From the NCBI RefSeq assembly GCF_002218005.2, contig NZ_AP018678.1, positions 1,550,001 to 1,614,000 on the forward strand: a stretch of 64,000 nucleotides of DNA. Direction: 5' to 3'. This DNA is from Vibrio algivorus (lineage in GTDB: Bacteria; Pseudomonadota; Gammaproteobacteria; Enterobacterales; Vibrionaceae). Both the position numbers and the translations under genes were made by a program. How positions within the stretch are numbered: the first letter of the stretch is position 1; each line of letters begins with the position of its first letter. Of this stretch, positions 7,034 to 15,798 are shown in pieces. Under the pieces are notes generated by a model. That model was not told the origin of the DNA. It did not search any database and saw only the letters and a program-made list of their open reading frames with translations.

Positions 7034-8338
7034 TTATCTTTCCCAGTATGCTTCTTCCAAGCTATCTTCTTTCTCTGGTAAGCCTCGAGATAAACGTGGC
7101 GAATGTTGTGCTAATACTTCATAACTTACGCGATTAGCATACTTGCATACTTGGGAAAAAGATGAATAAGTCAAAAATGGATATTCATGTTTACTTGAAT
7201 TAGGGATATTTTCTTTATGATATTTATTAGCCGCCATATCATGCAATATCGCAGATAATGCCGCATCACCGGCTCCATTAGTATTCTTAATTTTCTCAGG
7301 ACCGCCCATATAAGGTGCAATATGAGAGTACACTTTAATTGGATATTTACATTGAGAACGAATCGTTGGGCGACTAAATTCATACTGATTAAATTCAGCA
7401 ATCGAGCCAGGTAATAAAGGCAAACTTGTTGATCGCTTTGCTTCTTCTTCGGTATAGCCAGCCATATATAATCCAACAGGGCCTGCAGTACATAATACTA
7501 AATCAACCCAATCTAGCGCTTTATTTGAGGCTAATAAAGGGTCATGTTCTCCAGTTAAAGCTTCAGCTTCTTCTTCATTCATTGCTAAAACAGAAACATT
7601 CTGCTCAACAAAATTACGCCAGTATTCAGGATCATCTTGAATCACATATTTAGTTCCTAGAGTAAGAACCACTGGAACATCATATTTTTTTGCGTATTCA
7701 ATCGCTTTCATTGTTGCATCAGGCATAGGATCACCCGCTTTACAACGTACCAAATAGGCAGTTAATACTAAGGCTGAAGCATTTTCAAAAATATGCTCAG
7801 GGATACTGGTTGGTAATAACTGGTTCATTTTTCCTTCATTAATTGCAAAGGTTCGCTCACCGTTCTCACTAATTAATGCAAAACAACGACCAATTGGGCC
7901 TTCTACGCCTTGTAGATAATTTAAATCCATACGGCTAGAAGTATTACAAAGGTAGCGATATCCATAACTGCCAATTTTAATACTATTACTCATCACACCT
8001 AATAAGGTTGATTTATCATCAGCTAGTACGGAGTAATTATGTAATGTATTCCCTATTGTTCCACCTGCAAATTCATCAGTAACGAGATCATATTCCTTTA
8101 ATTCGTTATATAATGCTTCTGCTTTTTCATCATCAATAACTAAGGAGTGCCCTTTGCTCAATTGATATTTTTCGATGAACTCATCACTTACTTTCGCCTC
8201 TATATCAACCAAAGTTTGATCAATACCGATAATATGAGTACGAGACATTCGCTTACTTTCTTGAGCTTGACTGACAAGCGGATCACGAGCATCAACAGGG
8301 AAATAGTGTTTAGATTTACGTTGGCCGGGGAATTTCAT
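7034..8338 (-). CDS. gsk: Inosine-guanosine kinase
   Basis: PfkB/ribokinase-family nucleoside kinase of purine salvage that phosphorylates inosine and guanosine. The 434 aa fit Gsk. Features are GIDQTLVDIEAKV near residue 38, the GGTIGNTLHNYSVLADDKSTLLG substrate region near 95-115, and the C-terminal PfkB signature TNGAGDAALSAIL near residue 350, where Asp is the catalytic base. A single gene between a repeat element and a DUF2057 gene; no operon partners. A repeat element end lies 8 bp past its stop. Confidence 0.95.
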   Translation of the reverse strand: MKFPGQRKSKHYFPVDARDPLVSQAQESKRMSRTHIIGIDQTLVDIEAKVSDEFIEKYQLSKGHSLVIDDEKAEALYNELKEYDLVTDEFAGGTIGNTLHNYSVLADDKSTLLGVMSNSIKIGSYGYRYLCNTSSRMDLNYLQGVEGPIGRCFALISENGERTFAINEGKMNQLLPTSIPEHIFENASALVLTAYLVRCKAGDPMPDATMKAIEYAKKYDVPVVLTLGTKYVIQDDPEYWRNFVEQNVSVLAMNEEEAEALTGEHDPLLASNKALDWVDLVLCTAGPVGLYMAGYTEEEAKRSTSLPLLPGSIAEFNQYEFSRPTIRSQCKYPIKVYSHIAPYMGGPEKIKNTNGAGDAALSAILHDMAANKYHKENIPNSSKHEYPFLTYSSFSQVCKYANRVSYEVLAQHSPRLSRGLPEKEDSLEEAYWER

Positions 8339-8458
8339 AGAGATTATGTAGGTTATGAACAGGAATTTGAATTGTAGCCATCAAATTAGATTGCAGCAAT
8401 ATGACACCGAATAGCAACCGTTTGCCCATAAAATAAAGTACTACACAGAGCTTTCAAT

Positions 8459-8489
8459 GAAAAAAAGCGACACACTGACCGCTTCTTTC
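8459..8489 (-). terminator. Possible terminator after the DUF2057 gene
   Basis: On the minus strand AAGCG and CGCTT flank a 10-base loop and are followed by seven T residues. The stem is short, so efficiency is uncertain. Confidence 0.6.
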
Positions 8490-8506
8490 ATCATCTATTT
8501 TGGTTA

Positions 8507-9145
8507 TTATTTTTGGTCAATTAACCAAATTTGAAAATCTTTTCGTTCTTGCTCATTTGCTTTCAAGTACCAAGCTTTCAATTGAGAGATATTTTCACTA
8601 TCGGGCTTAGTTTGAGTATTCATTGGTAAACTCTTTGCTACCACAGATCCTGTAGTTATCGCTGCAACACCACCTCGCATGTTGTAATCCATCACATCTT
8701 CAATAAAGTTGCGGCCAAGCTGAACGCCTGTCGTTGATAACGGCTCTTTTTTAACATCAATAGCGTTATCCTGAGTATCGACTAAAGACCATTCAAAATC
8801 ATTAATTTCATTACGAGCTTGGTTCAAATCTCGATACTCTGGCAATACAAATGTCAATTCATCATCTTGAGCCGTAAACTTCGCAACGATAACATCACTG
8901 TATACTCGACGTAAGGTATCATTTTCCATTACACCGGGTTGAAACTTAAATACAATTTGGTTTTCACCATCAGGCAAAATTAAAGTATCAGTTCCAAACA
9001 AGCCGCCCTTTTCAACTTTAGGTTTGAGAGAATTAACGACCAGTAGGTTAACACTATCTGGAATTGGGATTTGAACTTCAGCATGGACCAATTGACTCGC
9101 TAATAATGCAATGCAGCCTACTGCAGAGAAAAACTTCTTACTCAT
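8507..9145 (-). CDS. DUF2057 (YccT/CsgI-like) periplasmic protein
   Basis: A 212-aa secreted protein with a clear signal peptide (MSKKFF, hydrophobic core to about residue 20, cleavage after VHA). The mature part has the DUF2057 pattern: IPIPDSVNLLVVN, then LPDGENQIVFKF, then V-QLGRNFIEDVM. The Salmonella family member YccT (CsgI) limits curli assembly; the role here is unknown. The start at 9145 is chosen because AAGGGA lies 6 bases upstream, whereas the ATG at 9151 would overlap that site. It follows the porin gene on the same strand but is separated from it by a terminator. Confidence 0.88.
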   Translation of the reverse strand: MSKKFFSAVGCIALLASQLVHAEVQIPIPDSVNLLVVNSLKPKVEKGGLFGTDTLILPDGENQIVFKFQPGVMENDTLRRVYSDVIVAKFTAQDDELTFVLPEYRDLNQARNEINDFEWSLVDTQDNAIDVKKEPLSTTGVQLGRNFIEDVMDYNMRGGVAAITTGSVVAKSLPMNTQTKPDSENISQLKAWYLKANEQERKDFQIWLIDQK

Positions 9146-9164
9146 ATACATCCCTTATTTAAAA

Positions 9165-9193
9165 AATAAAAAAGCCCGGTAAAAACCGAGCTT
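9165..9193 (-). terminator. Porin gene terminator
   Basis: On the minus strand AAGCTCGGT and ACCGGGCTT (one G-U pair) flank a short loop and precede TTTTTTATTTTTT. It lies 27 bp after the porin stop. Confidence 0.88.
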
Positions 9194-9220
9194 TGATATT
9201 AGCATAACTTTAATCTTTGA

Positions 9221-10252
9221 TTACCAGTAAACGCGAGCACCAAGGCCGAAGTTTGTTTCGCTATCTGCTGTTGTAGGCCCAACAAGGTTATCATTTTCAT
9301 CAACAAAACCTAATGTCGCACCGTCAGCATAACCAACTTCCGCAAATACACGAGCCCAGCTAGCAAACTTGTATTCAACACCAACAAAGGCATTGTTACC
9401 ATCTTCATCACCGTAGTCACCAGCATCTTGTTTCACATATTCATAGCCTGCGTACAAAGAGGTCTTTTCAACAAATGTCCAGTAACCACCAACAGAAATT
9501 GCATTTTGGTCAACATCAAAGTCAGTATTTTCAACATCGATTTGCGAACCGTAATATGTAGCACTTAATTGTAAAGCATCAGTAACGTCAAATACACCTG
9601 TTGCTTCATAATAAGTACTGCTTACATCAATACTTCTTGTTGCACTAGCACCATACTCATGATTACGGTTGTAACCACCACCCGCATGGAAGCTAAACGC
9701 ACCAAAAGATGCACCCACAAAACCTTCAGCTAAATCTTGATTAGTTGAGTCATCATTTAAACCATAAGTTGCTTTAACCCACCAGTTATCAAGATCAAGA
9801 GAGTATTTAATTTGGGACTCTGCAAGCGCGCCATTTAACTGACCGTATAAGTTACCTGTACCACCGAAGAAGTAAGAATAATCTGTACCACCTAGATCAT
9901 CCGAAGTAGTCCAATCACGGCCGAATTGTACAGTACCAAAATCTGTAGCAAAACCGATTAAGTGGCGGCGTACTGTAACATCATTACCATCATCATTTGA
10001 AGGAACACCAACTTCGACTAAACCTAAAACGCCAAAACTATCTGTTACATTATATTTAGCATCTACACCTACACGCGAAGAGCCTGTAGAAAGATCTGCA
10101 CTATAATCATCTTTATCTAAAAAACGCATTTCGGTACGTAATTGACCATAAAAATCAACTGACGCTTCATCTGTTTTTAGAATTTCAGCCGCACTTGCTG
10201 CGCCTGTGAATGCTGCTGCTGATACAGCAAGAGCTAAAAGCGATTTTTTCAT
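9221..10252 (-). CDS. Outer-membrane general porin (OmpU/OmpC type)
   Basis: A 343-aa trimeric-type porin. It has a 21-residue signal peptide ending ASA before AEILKTD. The mature barrel starts VDFYGQLRTEMRF and ends with ARVYW, a terminal aromatic residue as needed for outer-membrane assembly. Alternating hydrophobic strands, an acidic L3-type segment (FGRDWTTSDDLGGTDY) and a low Cys content support a diffusion porin. It is monocistronic, with its own terminator and a long leader. Which vibrio porin it corresponds to cannot be decided from sequence alone. Confidence 0.93.
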   Translation of the reverse strand: MKKSLLALAVSAAAFTGAASAAEILKTDEASVDFYGQLRTEMRFLDKDDYSADLSTGSSRVGVDAKYNVTDSFGVLGLVEVGVPSNDDGNDVTVRRHLIGFATDFGTVQFGRDWTTSDDLGGTDYSYFFGGTGNLYGQLNGALAESQIKYSLDLDNWWVKATYGLNDDSTNQDLAEGFVGASFGAFSFHAGGGYNRNHEYGASATRSIDVSSTYYEATGVFDVTDALQLSATYYGSQIDVENTDFDVDQNAISVGGYWTFVEKTSLYAGYEYVKQDAGDYGDEDGNNAFVGVEYKFASWARVFAEVGYADGATLGFVDENDNLVGPTTADSETNFGLGARVYW

Positions 10253-10364
10253 AATAATCCACTGCCTTTTATTAATTTGAAATTCCCTTTGGGATTCCTT
10301 TCTTTTTTTATTTTATCGCTCGTTAACATCGAGCCAACAAGCGCTACACCTGATTCGCACCTAA

Positions 10365-10394
10365 AGATTGCAATAAGTTCCCTGAAAGTGTCAA
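10365..10394 (-). promoter_or_regulatory. Candidate porin promoter
   Basis: A perfect TTGACA -35 box and a weaker CAATCT -10 box are separated by 18 bases on the minus strand. This gives a leader of about 105 bases before the porin start. That leader contains a GCTCG/CGAGC hairpin near 10318-10334. Confidence 0.45.
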
Positions 10395-10800
10395 ATTTAA
10401 TAAAAAAAAGTAAATTACCAGTCAAAAAACATAAAAACAAATAATAAACAACAACTTAAACAACCCCGCCTAATAAAAAACCAAAGAAAGGAACAAGAAA
10501 AGCAGCCATCTAAAGTGTAATAAAAAGCACAAATACAGAGGTAAAAACTAAAAAAACATAAAAACCTCGCATCAAAAAACCAAAATACACTGAAAAAACA
10601 GAATTTAAACCCAAAATAGACACAAGCCATACAAACGCTCGTGAATAGTAAATCTCATGCATCAATATGTGATTCCGATCTTATTTTTTGTGACAATACA
10701 GTGACTAAACGGTGAAATTTCGACCTATACGACATTGAATGCGTTTATCATTTTCGGTGACAGTAATGGCTTATTAAATAAATCTAAGTCACATTCCTTT
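10395..10800. other. Strongly strand-asymmetric AT-rich region upstream of the porin
   Basis: The plus strand is very rich in A and poor in T from about 10395 to 10625. As a result the minus strand carries long open frames made of Phe, Leu, Cys and Trp codons. These have no ribosome site and read as low-complexity translation, so I do not call genes. From 10630 to 10800 no feature was recognised. Confidence 0.5.
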
Positions 10801-10810
10801 CATATCACCT

Positions 10811-11077
10811 TATACCCAAGTGACTTCAATATGCAGAATTCAGAGCTATCATCCAAACCTTTAGGCAAGAAAGATTGGCGAAGGAATGTAAGCACCTTTC
10901 AAACCAATCTGACCCGGCATAAAGGTTTGGATGAAGCTCCCGAAGGGCAAGTTAAAACAAGCTTTATGCCGCGTTAAATTGAGTAGAGATAGAATCACTA
11001 TGATCATATTCAATTTGCCTTGCCTAAAGCTTGTTTTATTCTTGCTGAAACTCGCATCTTGAAGTTACTTGGGTATA
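10811..11077. mobile_element. Full-length TATACCC repeat element (MITE-like), copy 2
   Basis: A 267-bp element beginning TATACCCAAGTGACTTCAAT and ending with CTTGAAGTTACTTGGGTATA. It has the same internal double-hairpin organisation as the copy at 6743-7026. Here the first arm is ATCCAAACCTTTAGGC against GCATAAAGGTTTGGAT. It lies 80 bp upstream of dinG. Confidence 0.9.
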
Positions 11078-11118
11078 TATTTAAGTCGTCATATTCGGCA
11101 GGTTACTTCATTAGACCA

Positions 11119-11134
11119 CTGTGATAATATCCAG
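11119..11134 (+). promoter_or_regulatory. Candidate LexA box of dinG
   Basis: CTGT-GATAATAT-CCAG is one base from the gammaproteobacterial LexA consensus CTGT-N8-ACAG. It lies 24 bp before the dinG start. dinG is SOS-induced in E. coli, so the position makes sense, but the imperfect half-site lowers confidence. Confidence 0.55.
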
Positions 11135-11157
11135 TTGTTCAATTAAGGAATTCAAGC

Positions 11158-13239
11158 ATGCTATCTGCCAATATTCAAAAAGCCATCAAACACAGCTATC
11201 AAAATCTCTCTCACCAATTAGATGGCTTTATTCCTCGCCGAGCTCAAAACTACCTAGTTGCAGAGATCGCCAAAACACTGGCAGGTAACTATCATAAATC
11301 CAATCGAATTATTGTGGCTGAAGCAGGTACCGGAATTGGCAAATCATTGGCTTACTTAATGGCATCTGTACCTTTCGCCCAATTTGGTGAAAAGAAAATC
11401 ATTATTTCTACCGCAACAGTCGCTTTACAAGAACAATTAATCAATAAAGACATGCCCCTTTATCGGCGCTTGGTTGAAACCCCTTTTACTTTTTTATTAG
11501 CGAAAGGACGTCAGCGTTACTGCTGCGCTGAAAAATTGATGCTAGCCTCCGGTGGACAACAAGATGACCAACAGATGGCTATGTTTGAGAACAAACCTAA
11601 GCAGCAAGATATAAAACAACTACAAGATTTATATGAAGCCTTTTCGACTCAAAAATGGGATGGTGACAGAGATAGTTGGCCAGAAACCATTAGCGACGAT
11701 ATTTGGAAAACCATCGTCAGTGATAAGCACAGTTGCAATAACTCCATGCCTTCGCATCGTGACTGCCCTTTTCAGAAAGCGAGAGCAGATCTTGATAAAG
11801 CCGATATTATTATTGCCAACCACAGCTTAGTGATGGCCGATGCCGATCTTGGTGGAGGTGTGATCTTGCCTGAGCCAGAAGAAAGTATTTATATTTTTGA
11901 TGAAGCGCATCACCTACCGAATGTAGCTCGTGAACATGCTTCTGCTGCCGCCAGTTTGAAAGGCGCGGCTAGCTGGTTAGAAAACCTCAATAAAGCCGTA
12001 GCAAAAATTGTAAATTTGACTGATGCCAAACGTAGCTCTCGATTTAGAAATGAATTACAAGATGCCATCCAACAGCTGATCCCAACCCTCACTCAATTAA
12101 GCACTCGATTTAATGCCAACGAATTTAAAGAGCGTATTTATCGCTTTGAGCATGGAGAATTGCCTGCTTGGTTAGAAGAAGAGTCTAAGTGCTTAAAAGT
12201 ATTGAGTAAGAAAGCGCATCAGGCCATGAATAAAATCGCCGATTTGATTTCAGAACGAGTTAAAGATGGTGAGTTATCTTCACGCCTTGCTGAACCAGCT
12301 CTCGCTGAATCAGGCTTTTATCTACAACGCTTAGAAAATCTGGCTAAAGTATGGCATTTAATGGCTGAACCGAATCATGATAAAGGCGCGCCACTTGCTC
12401 GTTGGATAGAAATTAGTCCTGAACGGGAAGATGACTTTATTATTAGTGTATCGCCGCTAGAAGTTGGCTGGCAACTTGATCGCCAATTGTGGAGTCGCTG
12501 TGCTGGTGCGGTACTAGTATCGGCAACCATGAGGGCATTAAACTCATTTCAGTACTTTGCAATTCAGGCTGGCGTTAGCCAGAAAACCGAAGACGCTACC
12601 CAGTTTCTGGCATTAGCATCACCTTTTGATTACCAAAATAATGCTGAACTACTGATCCCTAATGTAAAATATGAACCACAGCACCCCGATTTCACTAAAT
12701 ATCTGTGTGAAATTCTGCCTAACTATATTGAAGAAAAGAAAGCGAATTTAATTTTATTTTCTTCTTACTGGCAAATGAATCAAGTTGCAGAAAAGCTTGA
12801 ATCTATCGCATTAAAAGAAAAATGGAATCTACAAATTCAAGGTAAACGCTCACGCACTGAAATACTCAATAAACACCAAGCGTATTGCCAATTTGGCCAA
12901 ACCAGCGTGATTTTTGGCACCGGAAGTTTTTCGGAGGGGCTTGACTTACCGGGTAAGTTACTTGAAAACCTGATCATTACCAAAATTCCATTTGGTGTTC
13001 CGACCTCACCTGTCGAAGAAGCACACTCCGAATATATTGTGCAGAAAGGTGGAAATCCGTTTTTACAGATCTCTGTTCCCGAAGCCAGTAAAAAACTGAT
13101 TCAGTCTGTTGGACGTTTACTGCGGAAAGAGCCAGATTCTGGTAGAGTCGTGATCTTAGACCGTCGCATAGTCACTAAACGCTACGGCAAATCATTACTC
13201 GATGCCCTACCGCCTTTTAAGCGGAAAATAGAATACTAA
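11158..13239 (+). CDS. dinG: ATP-dependent DNA helicase DinG
   Basis: Superfamily 2, XPD-like 5'-3' helicase that unwinds R-loops and D-loops. The 693 aa carry Walker A AEAGTGIGKSLAYL near residues 53-66, the DEAH box (YIFDEAHHLPN) near 245, and C-terminal motifs V-VI including FGTGSFSEGLDLPG and QSVGRLLR. DinG normally holds a [4Fe-4S] cluster bound by four cysteines. Here cysteines are YCC near 121-122 and two in SCNNSMPSHRDC near 195-205. The middle cysteine of the usual C-x4-C-x5-C group is absent. A TSUP gene follows after 15 bp, then priC and rsmS. Confidence 0.95.
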   Translation: MLSANIQKAIKHSYQNLSHQLDGFIPRRAQNYLVAEIAKTLAGNYHKSNRIIVAEAGTGIGKSLAYLMASVPFAQFGEKKIIISTATVALQEQLINKDMPLYRRLVETPFTFLLAKGRQRYCCAEKLMLASGGQQDDQQMAMFENKPKQQDIKQLQDLYEAFSTQKWDGDRDSWPETISDDIWKTIVSDKHSCNNSMPSHRDCPFQKARADLDKADIIIANHSLVMADADLGGGVILPEPEESIYIFDEAHHLPNVAREHASAAASLKGAASWLENLNKAVAKIVNLTDAKRSSRFRNELQDAIQQLIPTLTQLSTRFNANEFKERIYRFEHGELPAWLEEESKCLKVLSKKAHQAMNKIADLISERVKDGELSSRLAEPALAESGFYLQRLENLAKVWHLMAEPNHDKGAPLARWIEISPEREDDFIISVSPLEVGWQLDRQLWSRCAGAVLVSATMRALNSFQYFAIQAGVSQKTEDATQFLALASPFDYQNNAELLIPNVKYEPQHPDFTKYLCEILPNYIEEKKANLILFSSYWQMNQVAEKLESIALKEKWNLQIQGKRSRTEILNKHQAYCQFGQTSVIFGTGSFSEGLDLPGKLLENLIITKIPFGVPTSPVEEAHSEYIVQKGGNPFLQISVPEASKKLIQSVGRLLRKEPDSGRVVILDRRIVTKRYGKSLLDALPPFKRKIEY

Positions 13240-13254
13240 CTAAGAAGATCATTT

Positions 13255-14025
13255 ATGGAAATGTTAGACCCAACGATGCTTATCATTCTGGGCCTTGTTG
13301 CTTTTGCTGCTGGTTTTATCGATGCGGTGGCTGGCGGTGGCGGTATGCTCACTGTACCAGCACTACTTTCCATTGGTCTACCTCCCCATTTGGCGCTCGG
13401 TACCAACAAACTGTCTGCTACTTTTGCATCTTCGACTGCCGCTTTTACTTATTATAAGAAACGTCTATTCACACCTGAGTTCTGGTATCGCTCCTTTATT
13501 GCTACCTTAATTGGTGCAATTAGCGGTACGCTTGTGGTTAATGTTATCAGTACAGATTGGTTAGAAAAGTTACTGCCTTTAATTATTCTAGCCACGGCGA
13601 TTTATACTATTTTTCATAAGTCGCCAAAAGGCAACAGCAACGATATGCCAAACTTTGATGTTAAAACGCATAAAAAACAAGTTATTCAAGGACTCACTCT
13701 CGGGTTTTATGATGGTGCGATTGGCCCCGGCACTGGTGCGTTTTGGACAGTCAGTAACATGGCTCTATACCGGATGAATATCTTACTTTCATCTGGCGTA
13801 GCGAAAGCCATGAACTTCACTAGTAACTTTACCTCTCTCGTTACCTTTGCCATATTAGGTCATATTAATTGGGCATTAGGTTTAACGATGGGGCTGTGTT
13901 TGATGGCCGGCGCTTACGTTGGTGCACATTCAGCAATCCGTTTTGGTGCGGCATTCATTCGCCCTGTTTTTGTTACCGTAGTGAGTGTTATGGCGATAAA
14001 GTTAGCTTATGAAGCCTGGTTTTAA
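13255..14025 (+). CDS. TSUP-family (TauE/SafE, YfcA-like) membrane permease
   Basis: A 256-aa integral membrane protein with about eight hydrophobic segments. It has the family repeats GFIDAVAGGGGMLTVPALLSIGLPPHLALGTNK (residues about 20-52, abbreviated by its GFID and AGGGG motifs) and a second half with GFYDGAIGPGTGAFW near 152-166. The TSUP family exports sulfite, sulfonates or related anions; the substrate here is unknown. It lies between dinG and priC with small gaps on the same strand. Co-transcription is likely, but no functional link is evident. Confidence 0.88.
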   Translation: MEMLDPTMLIILGLVAFAAGFIDAVAGGGGMLTVPALLSIGLPPHLALGTNKLSATFASSTAAFTYYKKRLFTPEFWYRSFIATLIGAISGTLVVNVISTDWLEKLLPLIILATAIYTIFHKSPKGNSNDMPNFDVKTHKKQVIQGLTLGFYDGAIGPGTGAFWTVSNMALYRMNILLSSGVAKAMNFTSNFTSLVTFAILGHINWALGLTMGLCLMAGAYVGAHSAIRFGAAFIRPVFVTVVSVMAIKLAYEAWF

Positions 14026-14036
14026 TTGAGGTAAAT

Positions 14037-14600
14037 ATGAGTCATTTCAGCGATATTGCAGCTAAGCTCGATACCTTAGCCAAACAAGCCGCTCAGCGAG
14101 ATAGACAAAAGGGAGAGCATCATCAGCCATTATTTGATGAGCACCTTTTTAGCTGTAGAGCTCGTTTCTTAGTCCCATGTGTTTCAGAAGCACAAGCAAC
14201 CTATGACAGCATCATTCGAGAACAGCAAGCAAACAGGCTGACTCAGTTACGAGCTGAACACCTTTCTCAGAAGTTAATAGCGCAATTGGAAGCCATTCAA
14301 CGTGAATTAGCCACAGGTTCTATTCGCCATAACGAAATAAAGCATAGCAGTCATTATCGCAAGCCTATCAGCGAACTTTATCAAGATTTATCTCAGCACC
14401 AAGAGTGGGAAATACGTCTGAAAGATTTAGTGCTGCAAAAGACACATCAAGTTGATCACTGTAGCAGCTTTCAACGCGCAAAAGCTCAACAAGATCTCTT
14501 AGTTGCAGAACAACGACTAGAACGTTGCCAATCAGCGAAATTAAAAATAGAAAAACAAATTACATATAGAGAAAGGCATAATCCAAGTAATGACTACTAA
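14037..14600 (+). CDS. priC: Primosomal replication protein PriC
   Basis: A 187-aa, mostly helical, basic protein matching PriC, which helps reload DnaB on stalled forks. Recognisable parts are the N-terminal FDEHLFSCRARFLVPCVSEA stretch and Q/E/R-rich helices ending ERLERCQSAKLKIEKQI-. Its 3' end overlaps the next small gene by 11 bp. The neighbour is the RsmS/YbaM family gene, the same pairing as priC-ybaM in E. coli, which strengthens both calls. Confidence 0.88.
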   Translation: MSHFSDIAAKLDTLAKQAAQRDRQKGEHHQPLFDEHLFSCRARFLVPCVSEAQATYDSIIREQQANRLTQLRAEHLSQKLIAQLEAIQRELATGSIRHNEIKHSSHYRKPISELYQDLSQHQEWEIRLKDLVLQKTHQVDHCSSFQRAKAQQDLLVAEQRLERCQSAKLKIEKQITYRERHNPSNDY

Positions 14601-14763
14601 TAATCATCAACCTAACCCATTAGATTGTGCGCCGGAAGAAATAAAATTGGCGGTCGATCTTATTTATTTGCTGGAATCTAATGAAATCGATCCGAACATT
14701 GCATTAGAAGCATTGAAAATTGTTGAAGCAGATTTAATCAAAAAACTAGGAACTAGGAACTAG
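14590..14763 (+). CDS. rsmS: RsmS/YbaM family small protein (DUF2496)
   Basis: A 57-aa protein, MTTNNHQPNPLDCAPEEIKL at its start, then AVDLIYLLESNEIDPNIALE and LKIVEADLIKKL. This matches the E. coli YbaM pattern (AP-D-VKLAVDLI-LLE-N-I) along its whole length. RsmS is a pleiotropic regulator in pectobacteria. The gene starts inside the end of priC. The last five residues (LGTRN) and the TAG stop are read from a 7-bp tandem repeat, so the natural C-terminus has been replaced or extended by the array. Confidence 0.88.
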   Translation: MTTNNHQPNPLDCAPEEIKLAVDLIYLLESNEIDPNIALEALKIVEADLIKKLGTRN

Positions 14764-14813
14764 GAACTAGGAACTAGGAACTAGGAACTAGGAACTAGGA
14801 ACTAGGAACTAGG
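14744..14813. repeat. Heptanucleotide tandem array (AACTAGG)10
   Basis: Ten perfect head-to-tail copies of AACTAGG. The array begins inside rsmS and supplies its stop codon. Since 7 is not a multiple of 3, each phase recurs every third copy, and TAG appears early in this frame. Confidence 0.97.
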
Positions 14814-14874
14814 CTCATTTTCGAGCAACGAGCAGTGAAATGCCCAAGTATCGAGCCACATATTTAAAACAATT

Positions 14875-14906
14875 CGCCTCTTATCGCTTTTACCCGATAA
14901 GAGGCG
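14875..14906. terminator. Bidirectional hairpin between rsmS and htpX
   Basis: A perfect 12-bp stem, CGCCTCTTATCG and CGATAAGAGGCG with an 8-base loop, lies between two convergent genes. It lacks a clear T run on the plus side and has only a weak one on the minus side. Termination is therefore likely but unproven. Confidence 0.65.
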
Positions 14907-14934
14907 AGGATTGGTTTACACGATAGAGCCTTTC

Positions 14935-15798
14935 TTACGAATTACGTAATGCATCAATACGCTTATCAAGCGGTGGATGACTCATTAGTAACTCCATCAT
15001 GGTGCGCTTACCATTAATGCCAAATGCCATCATTGAACCTTCTAGCTGTGGTTCGTGGCTCATTTTTAAACGTTCAAGAGCTGCAATCATCTTATGCTTA
15101 CCGACCAAGTTTGCCGCGCCAGCGTCTGCATGGAATTCACGGTGACGGCTGTACCACATAGTAATAAAGCTCGCTAAAAAGCCAAATACCAATTCAAGCA
15201 CCATAGAGATCAAAAAGTAACTCATCATATTAGTGCCACCACCTTCTTCGTTATCTCTTGAACTCACAAGATTTGCAATTGTACGAGATAAGAAGATAAC
15301 AAAGGTATTCACGACCCCTTGCATTAAAGTCATCGTAACCATATCACCATTAGAAATATGACTAACTTCATGGGCCAGTACAGCCTCAGCTTCATCACGA
15401 GTCATGTTATGTAATAATCCGGTAGATACCGCAACCAAAGAGTCGTCACGCTTAGCACCTGTTGCAAAAGCATTGATATCTGGTGAATCATAAATAGCCA
15501 CGGTTGGCATACCAATACCGACTTGCTGAGCTTGACGACTTACCGTCTGAACTAGCCAATGTTCTGTTTCATTCCTTGGAGTCTCAATTATCTGACCACC
15601 AACAGAACGCAATGCCATTTTTTTAGACATTAACAATGAAATGAATGAGCCACCAAAGCCAAATAAAGCTGCCATCACCAATAATCCAGAAAGACTACCT
15701 GGTTGCATGCCGGTTACCGCATAAACTATATTTAAAACAACACTTAAAACTAGCACTACTGCTAAGTTGGTTGCTAAAAATAACATCACTCGTTTCAT
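14935..15798 (-). CDS. htpX: Membrane protease HtpX
   Basis: Zinc metalloprotease of the inner membrane (M48B) that degrades misfolded membrane proteins alongside FtsH. The 287-aa protein has two N-terminal TM helices, LFGFGGSFISLLMSKKMALRSVGG, then the catalytic HEVSH (HExxH) near residue 140 and two more hydrophobic segments after it. The downstream Glu ligand lies in the FHADAGAA region. I choose the ATG at 15798 because GGAG lies 9 bases upstream. The ATG at 15813 has no ribosome site and would add five residues not present in E. coli HtpX. Confidence 0.95.
   Translation of the reverse strand: MKRVMLFLATNLAVVLVLSVVLNIVYAVTGMQPGSLSGLLVMAALFGFGGSFISLLMSKKMALRSVGGQIIETPRNETEHWLVQTVSRQAQQVGIGMPTVAIYDSPDINAFATGAKRDDSLVAVSTGLLHNMTRDEAEAVLAHEVSHISNGDMVTMTLMQGVVNTFVIFLSRTIANLVSSRDNEEGGGTNMMSYFLISMVLELVFGFLASFITMWYSRHREFHADAGAANLVGKHKMIAALERLKMSHEPQLEGSMMAFGINGKRTMMELLMSHPPLDKRIDALRNS

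Noticed and set aside
10249..10630. Minus-strand open frames of 63 and 71 codons upstream of the porin
   Set aside because: Phe/Cys/Leu/Trp-rich translations of an A-rich strand with no ribosome site; composition artefacts.
14744..14813. Possible CRISPR-like array
   Set aside because: The repeat unit is 7 bp with no spacers; it is a simple tandem repeat.
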